DNA from: JAGVPT01 sp963717445
GTDB lineage: Bacteria > Bacteroidota > Ignavibacteria > UBA10030 > UBA8401
Length of the DNA: 64,000 bases
Direction: 5' to 3'
NCBI GenBank assembly: GCA_963717445.1
Contig: OY970334.1
Location: 2,232,001-2,296,000 of the forward strand
In this document: positions 17,799 through 26,394 of the stretch, one piece after another
How the letters are laid out: each line of letters opens with the position of its first letter
How positions within the stretch are numbered: the first letter of the stretch is position 1
Made by a program: the position numbers and the translations under genes
Notes under the pieces: model-generated
The model's database searches: none
The model's input: the letters and a program-made list of their open reading frames with translations, nothing else
What the model was told of the DNA's origin: nothing

Positions 17799-19676
17799 AT
17801 GCTCACTAAAGACCCAAAAAAGCAATATGATGTAATCGTCGTTGGAGGTGGCCATGCGGGGATTGAGGCTTCTTTAGCTGCTGCCAGAATGGGATCTTCC
17901 ACGTTGCTTGTTACCCTGAAGGTAGCCTCAATTGGCAGGCTTTCCTGCAACCCTGCCATTGGAGGAACGGCTAAAGGACATATTGTTAGGGAAATTGACG
18001 GCCTAGGTGGAGAAATGGGAAAAATTGCCGATGCCACCGGGATCAATTTTAAGATGTTGAATAAATCTAAGGGACCCGCTGTATGGTCACCTCGTTCTCA
18101 AAATGATAGGGAAAACTATGCCGCCGAAGCCCAAAAACGAGTATTGCTCCAACCCAACTTAGATGTTGTTGAAGATTCACTACAGGAGCTTTTTGTCGAG
18201 AAAGGGGCATTGAGATCAATACGGACTTCTGTACTAGGGTATATCGGTTGCAAGTCTCTAGTAATCTCTTCCGGAACCTTCCTTAATGGGCTTATGCACA
18301 CGGGGTTGAAAAACCGTATCGGAGGACGATTTGGGGAACCGCCCGCCACGCATGTGACTGAGTGCCTTAACAGGCTTGGATTCGTCTCTGGAAGGCTGAA
18401 GACCGGTACTCCGCCGCGAATAGATTTAAGCAGCATTGATCTTTCTTCGGTCGAAGTTCAGGAAAGCGATATTCCTCCGATTCCATTTTCTTTCTCGACT
18501 GACAAAATTTTGAACAAGCTAATTCCAATGTATCTTACGTACACTAATAAAGAAACTCATAATATCCTAAAAAAGGGATTCGACCGTTCTCCAATGTTCA
18601 CCGGAAGAATCAAGGGGACCGGCCCACGTTATTGTCCATCTATCGAAGACAAAATCTTTCGATTTGCTGATAGAGATCGCCATCAAATTTTTCTTGAACC
18701 CGAGGGCTACGATACAAATGTTGTCTACGTAAATGGCTTTTCAACAAGCTTACCTGAAGAAGTACAATTTGAGGGACTTAGAACTATAGCCGGCTTAGAA
18801 CGAGTGAAGATGTTGAGACCCGGCTATGCGGTTGAATACGATTTTTTTCCACCTAATCAGCTCAGGCACTCACTAGAGACTAAACTCGTAAAGGGGCTTT
18901 TCTTTGCAGGTCAAATAAATGGGACATCTGGTTATGAAGAAGCCGCCGGACAGGGATTGATCGCCGGAATCAATGCGGCATTAAAAGCCAAGAACAAAGA
19001 GCCTTTTACTCTTAGCAGAAGTGAGGCGTACATCGGAGTAATGATCGATGATCTCATCAATAAGTCTACCGACAAACCTTATAGGATGTTTACTTCGCGG
19101 GCAGAGCACCGCCTTTTATTGAGACAAGATAACGCCGACCGCCGATTGATGCATAAAGGACATAAGCTTGGATTGGCTTCCGATGCTATGCTGGCTACTT
19201 TGAATATCAAAGAACAAGCTATATTTGTTGCCTTGAATTATTTCCAAAAAAAATTCATTCCACCCCAAGATGCAAATAAATTACTGGAACGATTTAATTT
19301 GAGTAGCACCCAAGAGCATGAAAGGCTTGCTCAACTTCTTAAAAGACCGTCAATTACAATTGCTGAAATCATGCCATTGATTGAAAGCGATGAAGCAATG
19401 CGAGCGCTTTCCATTCGCGGGGTAAAGGAGCAAGTAGAGATTGATTTGAAGTATGAAGGCTACATCAAAAGAGAGCTTGAACAAATAAGCAAATTTGCCA
19501 AGTATGAGTCTTATGAAATTCCGGAGGGCTTTGACTTTTCAAATATCAAGTCGCTAAGTACCGAGGGGAAAGAAAGGCTACGTAAGGTAAAACCAAGTTC
19601 TATTGGACAAGCCTCAAGAATTTCCGGAGTAACAATATCAGACATATCTGTCCTATCTGTGTTCTTAAAAAAATGA
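17799..19676 (+). CDS. mnmG: tRNA uridine-5-carboxymethylaminomethyl modification enzyme MnmG
   Basis: FAD-dependent partner of MnmE (GidA). In 625 residues, the dinucleotide-binding motif VVGGGHAGIEASLAAARMG is at residues 14-32, the family signature NPAIGGTAKGHIVREIDGLGG is near residue 60, and a second signature GQINGTSGYEEAAGQGLIAG near residue 370; the C-terminal helical domain that contacts MnmE is complete. The ATG at 17799 follows directly on the parS site. Gene order mnmE-mnmG-rsmG is the common one near replication origins. Confidence 0.97.
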   Translation: MLTKDPKKQYDVIVVGGGHAGIEASLAAARMGSSTLLVTLKVASIGRLSCNPAIGGTAKGHIVREIDGLGGEMGKIADATGINFKMLNKSKGPAVWSPRSQNDRENYAAEAQKRVLLQPNLDVVEDSLQELFVEKGALRSIRTSVLGYIGCKSLVISSGTFLNGLMHTGLKNRIGGRFGEPPATHVTECLNRLGFVSGRLKTGTPPRIDLSSIDLSSVEVQESDIPPIPFSFSTDKILNKLIPMYLTYTNKETHNILKKGFDRSPMFTGRIKGTGPRYCPSIEDKIFRFADRDRHQIFLEPEGYDTNVVYVNGFSTSLPEEVQFEGLRTIAGLERVKMLRPGYAVEYDFFPPNQLRHSLETKLVKGLFFAGQINGTSGYEEAAGQGLIAGINAALKAKNKEPFTLSRSEAYIGVMIDDLINKSTDKPYRMFTSRAEHRLLLRQDNADRRLMHKGHKLGLASDAMLATLNIKEQAIFVALNYFQKKFIPPQDANKLLERFNLSSTQEHERLAQLLKRPSITIAEIMPLIESDEAMRALSIRGVKEQVEIDLKYEGYIKRELEQISKFAKYESYEIPEGFDFSNIKSLSTEGKERLRKVKPSSIGQASRISGVTISDISVLSVFLKK

Positions 19677-19688
19677 ATTACTCCGGAA

Positions 19689-19704
19689 CGTTTCACGTGG
19701 AACC
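19689..19704. promoter_or_regulatory. parS-like site (13 of 16 match)
   Basis: CGTTTCACGTGGAACC differs from the perfect parS at positions 1, 12 and 16 and keeps the CACGTG core and the GTTTCACGTG half. It lies between mnmG and rsmG, so the two parS-like sites bracket mnmG. Confidence 0.65.
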
Positions 19705-19725
19705 TTTTGATGAAAGAATGCAATA

Positions 19726-20445
19726 TTGACAAACGATGAAATTTGGCTTCGATCACTGGCCCAAAAAAACGATCTGATAATAACGGACATACAGCTTCAA
19801 AAAATAAGTCGCTATATAGAACTTCTGCAGGAGTGGAACAAAAATATCAATTTGATTTCGAGAAAAGACGTAGAGAATATTTGGTTGCATCACATAGCGC
19901 TTTCGGTGCCATTTTTATTTAAGGTCGAGTTTGCGGGGGGAGCAAGAATTCTCGACCTGGGGACTGGCGGTGGTTTGCCCGGCATACCTTTAAGCATTGT
20001 TCGACCCGATACCAACTTTGTTCTAGTCGATTCAATACAAAAAAAAACGAGGGCGGTTCAAGAAATGGTAGCATCACTTAACCTGCCAAATGTATCTGTT
20101 ATTTGCTCAAGAGCTGAGGATCTCAACAAGCTTGGCATGTATAGGAATAATTTTGATGCCGTTATTGCAAGGGCTGTGTCCAGCCTTGAGAATCTGATAC
20201 AATGGGGGATGCCCTTCCTAAAAAGGACCACGACCCTAAAAACCGTTTCCACGAAATCGGACAAAATAATTGTTTCGAAATCGCCAGCCCTTATTACCAT
20301 GAAAGGCGGTGACACGGAGGAAGAAGTTGAAAGAACGCGGCGGCGTTTTCCGGATGTGAGAATCCGTTCGATGGACCTAATTTTTAAGGGAAGCGAAATG
20401 CTTCAAAACTCTGATAAAAAGCTTATTATTGTAGAGAATGTCTAA
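19726..20445 (+). CDS. rsmG: 16S rRNA (guanine527-N7)-methyltransferase
   Basis: Methylates G527 of 16S rRNA using S-adenosylmethionine (GidB). In 239 residues the SAM-binding motif is LDLGTGGGLPGIPLSI (about residues 72-87). The start is TTG at 19726; upstream ATGs are out of frame. The length is slightly above the usual 210-220. It overlaps murQ by 8 bp. In many genomes parA and parB follow; here they do not. Confidence 0.93.
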   Translation: MTNDEIWLRSLAQKNDLIITDIQLQKISRYIELLQEWNKNINLISRKDVENIWLHHIALSVPFLFKVEFAGGARILDLGTGGGLPGIPLSIVRPDTNFVLVDSIQKKTRAVQEMVASLNLPNVSVICSRAEDLNKLGMYRNNFDAVIARAVSSLENLIQWGMPFLKRTTTLKTVSTKSDKIIVSKSPALITMKGGDTEEEVERTRRRFPDVRIRSMDLIFKGSEMLQNSDKKLIIVENV

Positions 20446-21400
20446 CGGTGACAATGTGAATAACCAATCAATACTTTTTGACCGATTAAAGGACTTGACC
20501 ACTGAGCAAAGAAATCCATTGACAATGGATATCGACAAGCAATCAATACCGGAAATTTTAAAATTAATAAACGACGAAGATAAACAAATTGCTTATGCCG
20601 TTGAAAACGAAATTGCTTACATTGCCCGGGCAACCGAAATTCTGGTGAGTTCTTTTAAAAAGGGTGGAAGATTAATTTATGTTGGAGCAGGAACAAGCGG
20701 GAGGCTAGGGGTTCTTGATGCTGTAGAATGCCCCCCCACATACGGCGTGGCTCCAGAGATGGTGCAGGGGATAATTGCCGGAGGAGATAAAGCTATGTTT
20801 CGTGCTCAGGAAGGAGCGGAAGACAGTGAAGAGAGCGGAGCAAGAGATGTCGATGAAAGAGCTGTTAACGAAAAAGATGTTCTTTGCGGAGTTACCGCAA
20901 GCTTACAGACACCCTACGTTGTCGGTGCAACCAAACGGGCAAAAAGCAAGGGTGCAAAAACCATTTACGTAACAACCAATCCGCGAAAAAAACTTACATC
21001 ACCTGAGTTTAGCGAATTGGCCAATGCCATCGATGTAGCAATTTGTCCGGAGGTCGGCCCGGAAGTCATCATGGGGTCGACAAGAATGAAGTCCGGGACG
21101 GCGCAAAAAATGATCCTCAATATGATTACCACCGCTGCCATGATTCGCCTGGGTAAGGTTTACGAAAATATGATGATAGATCTCCAATTAACCAACCTAA
21201 AGCTTAAAGAACGGGCGAAACGAATAGTTATGACAATAACGGGCATAGGTTATGAAGCCGCTACCGATAGCCTTGAGAAAGCAGATGGCCAAGTCAAAAC
21301 TGCCCTTGTTATGGTAAAAGCCAACATTTCAAAGACTGAGGCTCAAGAACGTCTTCGCAAGGCTGAAGGATTTGTTCGATCTGCGATCGAAAATATTTAA
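20438..21400 (+). CDS. murQ: N-acetylmuramic acid 6-phosphate etherase
   Basis: Cleaves the lactyl ether of MurNAc-6-phosphate during peptidoglycan recycling. The 320-residue protein is a SIS-domain enzyme: RLIYVGAGTSGRLGVLDAVECPPTYG (read across residues 77-102) holds the sugar-phosphate site, and GPEVIMGSTRMKSGTAQKMILN near residue 208 is the MurQ signature. It overlaps rsmG by 8 bp. No MurNAc kinase (AnmK) or transporter is beside it, so the substrate source is not shown by context. Confidence 0.95.
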   Translation: MSNGDNVNNQSILFDRLKDLTTEQRNPLTMDIDKQSIPEILKLINDEDKQIAYAVENEIAYIARATEILVSSFKKGGRLIYVGAGTSGRLGVLDAVECPPTYGVAPEMVQGIIAGGDKAMFRAQEGAEDSEESGARDVDERAVNEKDVLCGVTASLQTPYVVGATKRAKSKGAKTIYVTTNPRKKLTSPEFSELANAIDVAICPEVGPEVIMGSTRMKSGTAQKMILNMITTAAMIRLGKVYENMMIDLQLTNLKLKERAKRIVMTITGIGYEAATDSLEKADGQVKTALVMVKANISKTEAQERLRKAEGFVRSAIENI

Positions 21401-21428
21401 TCAACCGTTTTAACTGAGGAGAAGCCTT

Positions 21429-22136
21429 TTGAATATTCCACCTATCGATATCGACATTTATCCCCCGTTTACCGGATTCCCAAAAAATGGTGTTGACTTC
21501 ATTCGCCGGCTCAAACGAAATAACAACCGGCCCTGGTTTGAGAAGCATAAAAACCAATACGAAGAAGACGTTAAGCTCCCGATGCAATCGCTAATTTCCT
21601 CTCTTCAACCCTATTTCGACTCTTTCGCCCCAGAATTTGACGTTAACCCTAAAAGATCGCTTTTTAGGATTTATCGCGATATACGCTTCAGCAAAGATAA
21701 AACCCCTTACAAAACGCATGTTGCCGCCCATTTTGTCCTTCGGGGAAAACCAAAGGGAACGGAGGGGTCGGGCTTTTACCTGCACATCGAACCCGGAAGC
21801 GTTTTCTTGGGAGGCGGAATATACATGCCCGATGGTGATCAATTGAAAAAAATTCGTCGAGTGATTGCAAGTCAGCCGAAGGAGTTCTTAAACATTGTCA
21901 ATAACAAGGAATTCGTAAAGAGGTTTAAGAAGATTGATGGAGATAAACTCCAACGAGTTCCCACGGGTTTTGATCCAAACCATCCTATGGCCGAGTGGCT
22001 GAAACTCAAACAATTCTTTGTGGGGGTCGAGTGGAAGGAAGAGAAGTGCCTAAAACCTCAATTTGTAAAAGAGGTTGCAAGGGTTTTCGAAGAGGCAGCT
22101 CCGCTAGTTGCTTTTCTTAACGATGCAATGAAATAA
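21429..22136 (+). CDS. DUF2461 family protein
   Basis: A 235-residue member of DUF2461, function unknown. Family landmarks are FIRRLKRNNNRPWFEKHK (residues 24-41), FRIYRDIRFSKDKTPYKTH (about 78-96) and GSGFYLHIEPGSVFLGGGIY (about 110-130). It starts with TTG at 21429, supported by an AGGAGAAG Shine-Dalgarno 7 nt upstream. No signal peptide or membrane segment. It follows murQ by 28 bp and precedes rluE, probably one transcript. Confidence 0.85.
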   Translation: MNIPPIDIDIYPPFTGFPKNGVDFIRRLKRNNNRPWFEKHKNQYEEDVKLPMQSLISSLQPYFDSFAPEFDVNPKRSLFRIYRDIRFSKDKTPYKTHVAAHFVLRGKPKGTEGSGFYLHIEPGSVFLGGGIYMPDGDQLKKIRRVIASQPKEFLNIVNNKEFVKRFKKIDGDKLQRVPTGFDPNHPMAEWLKLKQFFVGVEWKEEKCLKPQFVKEVARVFEEAAPLVAFLNDAMK

Positions 22137-22153
22137 ATCTGCCCATTTTTATT

Positions 22154-22756
22154 TTGCCTGCTTCACACAACGATACAAAGCATTATTATCTTCTCTACAA
22201 GCCGTACAATGTACTATGCCAATTTACCGATAGCCTCGGCAGAAAAACTTTGAAGGATTTTGGACCTTTCCCAAAAGATGTCTACTCTGTCGGGCGACTT
22301 GACATAGACAGCGAAGGCCTGCTCCTCCTGACAAATGACAACGTGGTTAATCACCGGTTAACTGAACCGGAATTCAAGCACCCACGAACATATCTTGTCC
22401 AGGTGGAGGGAATTCCTTCGCCTGAAGCCATCGAACGATTAGAGCATGGTGTAGTCATCAAAGGAGAGAAAACGAAACCGGCACGGGCGCATCTTCTTGA
22501 ACATGAACCCAATATTCCTGCACGTGTCCCAGGAATTCGCTACAGAAAAAATATTCCAACAGCTTGGATCGAAATTACCCTGCATGAAGGGCGTAACCGG
22601 CAAGTCAGAAAAATGACTGCGGCTGTAGGCCATCCAACACTGCGCCTTGTTAGGACAACTATTGGCGATTTGTCACTCGAAGGTCTCAAGCCCGGAGAAT
22701 CACATCGATTGACTCAAGAGGAGGGAGAGAAATTGAGGAATTATGTGGGACGGTAA
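22154..22756 (+). CDS. rluE: 23S rRNA pseudouridine synthase, RluE/RsuA family
   Basis: Isomerises a uridine in 23S rRNA, by family likeness U2457. The 200-residue protein lacks an S4 domain and begins with the catalytic domain: YLLYKPYNVLCQF, then SVGRLDIDSEGLLLLTND with the catalytic Asp in GRLDIDSEG, and HEGRNRQVRKMTAAVGHP. It starts with TTG at 22154; no in-frame ATG precedes the conserved region. RluE, RluF and RsuA are close relatives; absence of the S4 domain favours RluE. It ends the rsmG-murQ-DUF2461 run. Confidence 0.85.
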   Translation: MPASHNDTKHYYLLYKPYNVLCQFTDSLGRKTLKDFGPFPKDVYSVGRLDIDSEGLLLLTNDNVVNHRLTEPEFKHPRTYLVQVEGIPSPEAIERLEHGVVIKGEKTKPARAHLLEHEPNIPARVPGIRYRKNIPTAWIEITLHEGRNRQVRKMTAAVGHPTLRLVRTTIGDLSLEGLKPGESHRLTQEEGEKLRNYVGR

Positions 22757-22788
22757 TTCGTGTGATGGTAGGACCGGTGTGTCCAGAA

Positions 22789-23829
22789 TTACCACTCCCG
22801 TGTTTCGCCGATCATAAAGACAAGAAAATTTTCTTGCTGAAGATGCCGTTTTTCAACCTCTTCACGAAGTTTTTTGGGGGGGTCCTCTAGCGGCTCGTCG
22901 GTTTGTTTAAAAGTCCCCCAGTGAATGGCAAGCATCTTTTTCCCCCGCACGTCAATACACGCTTGCACGGCATCGGCAGGATTCATGTGAACTGGCTTCA
23001 TAAGCTCCCGTGGCTCGTATGCTCCAATGGGAAGCAACGCGAGATCAAATGGACCGAACCTCTTTCCGATCTCCGCGAAGTCGCGGAAGTACCCGGAATC
23101 ACCTCCGAAGAACAACCGTCTTCCTTTTCCAAGCAAGACCCAGGAACACCAGAGCGTCGTGTTTATATCGCTTATCCATCTCCCTGAAAAATGCTGCGCC
23201 GGCGTGCAAATAATTTTCAACCCCTTGCACGTCACCCCCTCCCACCAATCCAATTCCTCGACGTTCGAAATGCCCCGGTCTTCAAACCAATCACGCACAC
23301 GAAGCGGAACGAAAAAACGTGTATTGGGATTTTTGGCAAGGGCTAAAATCGTTTGTTCGTCAAGATGATCGTAATGATTATGCGAGATGAGTACGATGTC
23401 GATGGGCGGAAGTTTATCCATGGCAATACCGGGGTCGGAAACACGCGCTTCACCAAGCCAGGGGATGGGACCTATTCTATTGCTCCATACCGGATCGGTG
23501 AGAATGTTGATCCCTTCAAATTGGATGAGACACGTCGAATGGCCGACCCAGGTAATCGTGTAGGGCTTGCCTTGTTTCAGTGCCGACCCGTCATTGTAGA
23601 TGCGCGGAATGTCTGCAACCGGTTTTGATGAGAAACTGAAAAGCTTTCCAATCACCCACGGCGCCATTTTTGTGAAGGCTGGTTCCTCAAAATCCGGATC
23701 TGTGTTTCTGAATCCACCCTCAACATGATGCGGGGGAATCGGCTCTTCAGTACTGTCTTGGGCGCGCAGCGGCAAGGCGGCAAGTGCAGGAATAATCGCG
23801 AGAATGAACAATTTTCGAAGATAATTCAT
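22789..23829 (-). CDS. MBL-fold metallohydrolase, UlaG/NAPE-PLD-like, exported
   Basis: A beta-lactamase-fold hydrolase. The start chosen, MNYLRKLFILAIIPALAALP at 23829, is a clean signal peptide; a longer ORF to 23898 adds 23 residues with no such logic. The zinc motif is SHNHYDHLDEQT (about residue 160) preceded by GHSTCLIQFEGINILTDPVW, and followed by GGDSGYF and AIHWGTF that supply further ligands. The family (RomA, NAPE-hydrolysing phospholipase D-like) often acts on lipids or phosphodiesters, so a periplasmic phosphodiesterase is plausible. The substrate is not shown. It converges on rluE with a 32-bp gap. Confidence 0.85.
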   Translation of the reverse strand: MNYLRKLFILAIIPALAALPLRAQDSTEEPIPPHHVEGGFRNTDPDFEEPAFTKMAPWVIGKLFSFSSKPVADIPRIYNDGSALKQGKPYTITWVGHSTCLIQFEGINILTDPVWSNRIGPIPWLGEARVSDPGIAMDKLPPIDIVLISHNHYDHLDEQTILALAKNPNTRFFVPLRVRDWFEDRGISNVEELDWWEGVTCKGLKIICTPAQHFSGRWISDINTTLWCSWVLLGKGRRLFFGGDSGYFRDFAEIGKRFGPFDLALLPIGAYEPRELMKPVHMNPADAVQACIDVRGKKMLAIHWGTFKQTDEPLEDPPKKLREEVEKRHLQQENFLVFMIGETREW

Positions 23830-23928
23830 TAGAGCGGAAACATTAGAATGGTCACGATGAGTACACTTTTCAACGATTTTTAAGCGCGAATGTTTCAACT
23901 GTTTTACTTCACCCGATAGTAGCTTCTC

Positions 23929-24720
23929 CTATGCGATTATCTGGACTGTGTCTTCAACATGCAACGTTCCATTATTTTCAGGAATAACATTTTGTCCAAA
24001 GAAAACCTGTCCATTGACCTTCCTGTATTGTGAAAGTGTCGCCAACGGCTCCTTTCCTTGAATTCCGGTTGCTTGGTCTACCGTCGTTGTCACACACCGT
24101 GAACATGGTTTGACTACATGAAATATCGTTTCGCCAACACGAATTTTCTTCCATTTATCTTCATCATACGCGCCGCAGCCCCTGATGACTATGTTCGGGC
24201 GAAAGCGATTCATCGGCACAGGCACAATAAGTCTTGTGTTCAAGTCGTCGAGCGACAATTGCGATATAAGCAGCAGTGGAAAAGCATCCGCGAAACTAAC
24301 AATATCCCCATCGTGAGCATAATCAGAATCAACCGGACGAAAAATTTCTTCGGGCATGAACACAACGCGACAAGGAACATCAAGAAAATTGCTAAACCAA
24401 TTCTTGGCATCTTCCCCCGCAGAGATACCTTGTGTGACATCGTCATGCACTTGAACTTGCACAGGGTGAAAAAAATACTGTTTCATCGGAATCTCGAGTA
24501 CCGGCATACCCGGCGCATTCACATGGAGAAGAGTCGAGTCAATTCTTGTAGATACTAACGCTAAGCGCGGGAAATCTCGTTGCGACATAAACATGCCGGC
24601 TTCGTTCACTACCATCCAGCGCCTGTCGAATTGAATTCCACGGCGTTCAACATAGCCCGATTGAAGTGAGATTCCCCTCGTCGATTTAATGGGATAAATA
24701 TATATTTCACTCAAAACCAT
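23929..24720 (-). CDS. MOSC-domain protein (YcbX/mARC-like)
   Basis: A molybdenum-cofactor-binding protein with an N-terminal beta-barrel (MVLSEIYIYPIKSTRGISLQ, the MOSC_N signature) and a C-terminal MOSC domain with PNIVIRGCGAYDEDKW and KPCSRCVTTTVDQ; the conserved Cys is in the latter motif. At 263 residues it lacks the C-terminal [2Fe-2S] ferredoxin domain of Escherichia coli YcbX, so it would need a separate electron donor for reduction of N-hydroxylated compounds. The start at 24720 is preferred over an in-frame extension to 24780 that carries no conserved sequence. The gene is followed by no partner and preceded by a strong terminator. Confidence 0.88.
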   Translation of the reverse strand: MVLSEIYIYPIKSTRGISLQSGYVERRGIQFDRRWMVVNEAGMFMSQRDFPRLALVSTRIDSTLLHVNAPGMPVLEIPMKQYFFHPVQVQVHDDVTQGISAGEDAKNWFSNFLDVPCRVVFMPEEIFRPVDSDYAHDGDIVSFADAFPLLLISQLSLDDLNTRLIVPVPMNRFRPNIVIRGCGAYDEDKWKKIRVGETIFHVVKPCSRCVTTTVDQATGIQGKEPLATLSQYRKVNGQVFFGQNVIPENNGTLHVEDTVQIIA

Positions 24721-24803
24721 AAAAGTTTGAATCGCAAAAACAAAGAGAAAAAAATTATGATATACAGGATAATATAACAAGAACGTTTCATTGTTTCATA
24801 AAC

Positions 24804-24834
24804 AAAAAACCCGGCTTTTAACTGCCGGGTTTTT
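24804..24834 (-). terminator. Bidirectional intrinsic terminator
   Basis: ACCCGGC (24809-24815) and GCCGGGT (24824-24830) form a GC-rich stem with an 8-nt loop, with A-tracts on one side and T-tracts on the other. It ends the nfnAB operon 20 bp after its stop codon and isolates the MOSC gene. Confidence 0.9.
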
Positions 24835-24854
24835 CTTTCCAACAACGAATAAAT

Positions 24855-26300
24855 TTACTCTTTCAATTGAACGTATTCATGAATCGCAGCAGCGGCTTTT
24901 TTCCCCGCTCCCATTGCTTTAATGACTGTCGCGGCGCCAATGACAATATCCCCTCCGGCCCATACACCTTCACGGGAAGTTTTTCCGGTTTCATCGGCAA
25001 TAATATTTCCGTACTTGTTTGTCGTTAATCCGGGTGTTGTTTTGTTAATGAGGGGATTGGAGCCGTTGCCTGTAGCGACAATTGCCGCTTCGATGTCGAG
25101 AATGAATTCGGTTCCGGCGATTGGAACCGGTTTGCGCCTCCCCGAGGCATCGGGTTCTCCAAGCTCCATCTTCTGGCATTCCATTCCTACCAGCCAGCCG
25201 TTGTTCCCTATAAAGCGGGTCGGATTCGTGAGAAGAAGGAATTCAACACCTTCCTGTTCACCGTGATGAATTTCTTCTTTTCGAGCAGGCATTTCGACGT
25301 GCGAGCGTCTGTAAACGATGTACACCTTTTCCGTCCACGGCAGCCGGAGCGCCGTGCGCGCCGAATCCATTGCAGTGTTCCCGCCACCGATGACGGCTAC
25401 ATGTTTCGCCATCGGGACCGGCGTATCGGCATGATTGGGAAATTCAAATCCTTTCATGAGATTGACGCGTGTGAGAAATTCGTTTGCTGAGTAGACCCCG
25501 TTCAAGTTCTCACCGGGAATTCCCATAAAGTATGGAAGCCCTGCACCCGTTCCGATGAAGATTGCATCAAAACCGTCTTCATTCATCAGCTCGTCAATCG
25601 TGCGCGTCATTCCGACAACAAAGTCGCATTGAATTTGAACTCCCATTTTTTCGAGATACCGTACCTCCGCTTCAACAATTTGTTTCGGAAGGCGGAATTC
25701 GGGAATACCATACACCAGGACCCCGCCCGGTTTATGAAGCGCCTCAAAAATTGTTACCGCGTGACCGAGCTTTGCAAGGTCTCCCGCGCACGTCAACCCC
25801 GCGGGACCCGCACCGATGATCGCAATTTTCTTTCCCGTCGGCTCGGCAATATGCGGCAAAGAAATCCTGCCGGACGCTCGTTCCCAGTCCGCTACAAATC
25901 GTTCAATCCTGCCGATAGCAATCGGCTCAACTTTGGCGCCGATCGTGCACATCGCTTCGCATTGGTCTTCCTGCGGACACACTCTGCCACAGACCGCGGG
26001 AAGTGCATTCGTTTCTTTCAACGTTTGTGCCGCAAGCTCAAAATTTCCCATCGCTACGTGAAAAATAAATTGCGGAATTTTCACGTTCACAGGACATCCC
26101 TCGATGCATTTTGCGTTCCTGCATTGAATGCATCTCTCGGCTTCTTCTCTCGCCACTTCCGCCGTATAACCGAGCGGCACCTCAAGAAAATTCTTCGCGC
26201 GTTCCAATGGGTCTTGCTCCGGCATCCCATGACGAGGAATTTTCATCCTCTCTTTGTTTGTGAGCTTTTTCGAAATATGTTCAGTAGCCTCGTTGATCAT
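24855..26300 (-). CDS. nfnB: NADPH-binding GltD/NfnB-type subunit (NADH-dependent ferredoxin:NADP oxidoreductase, large subunit)
   Basis: A 481-residue glutamate-synthase-small-subunit-like flavoprotein. The N terminus carries cysteines for [4Fe-4S] clusters (CIQCRNAKCIEGCP at about residues 57-70 and CGRVCPQEDQCEAMC at about 105-119), then an FAD site (IIGAGPAGLTCAGDLA) and an NADPH site (VIGGGNTAMDSARTA), and a C-terminal GDIVIGAATVIKAMGAGKKAA. GltD and NfnB/SudA share this architecture. The gene upstream is a SudB/NfnA-type subunit, which points to the electron-bifurcating NfnAB complex rather than glutamate synthase; gltB lies 12 kb away in another operon. It could also serve GltB; the sequence does not settle that. 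Confidence 0.85.
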   Translation of the reverse strand: MINEATEHISKKLTNKERMKIPRHGMPEQDPLERAKNFLEVPLGYTAEVAREEAERCIQCRNAKCIEGCPVNVKIPQFIFHVAMGNFELAAQTLKETNALPAVCGRVCPQEDQCEAMCTIGAKVEPIAIGRIERFVADWERASGRISLPHIAEPTGKKIAIIGAGPAGLTCAGDLAKLGHAVTIFEALHKPGGVLVYGIPEFRLPKQIVEAEVRYLEKMGVQIQCDFVVGMTRTIDELMNEDGFDAIFIGTGAGLPYFMGIPGENLNGVYSANEFLTRVNLMKGFEFPNHADTPVPMAKHVAVIGGGNTAMDSARTALRLPWTEKVYIVYRRSHVEMPARKEEIHHGEQEGVEFLLLTNPTRFIGNNGWLVGMECQKMELGEPDASGRRKPVPIAGTEFILDIEAAIVATGNGSNPLINKTTPGLTTNKYGNIIADETGKTSREGVWAGGDIVIGAATVIKAMGAGKKAAAAIHEYVQLKE

Positions 26301-26349
26301 TTCTAATTGCGTACAGGATATAGGATTTAAGGTTTGTGTTTCACTCTAC

Positions 26350-26394
26350 GCTTATTATTGCTCACTTTTAACTTTTACTTTTTAATTTTTAACC
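26350..26394. repeat. Stuttered AT-rich words between nfnB and nfnA
   Basis: The gap contains repeated near-8-mers (acttttaa, cttttact, ttttaatt, tttttaac) that resemble the arms of the element at 38.2 kb. Only one arm is evident, so it may be a decayed copy. Confidence 0.4.

Noticed and set aside
24855..26300. Calling this gene gltD outright
   Set aside because: The adjacent NfnA/SudB-type gene makes NfnB more likely; gltD remains possible.
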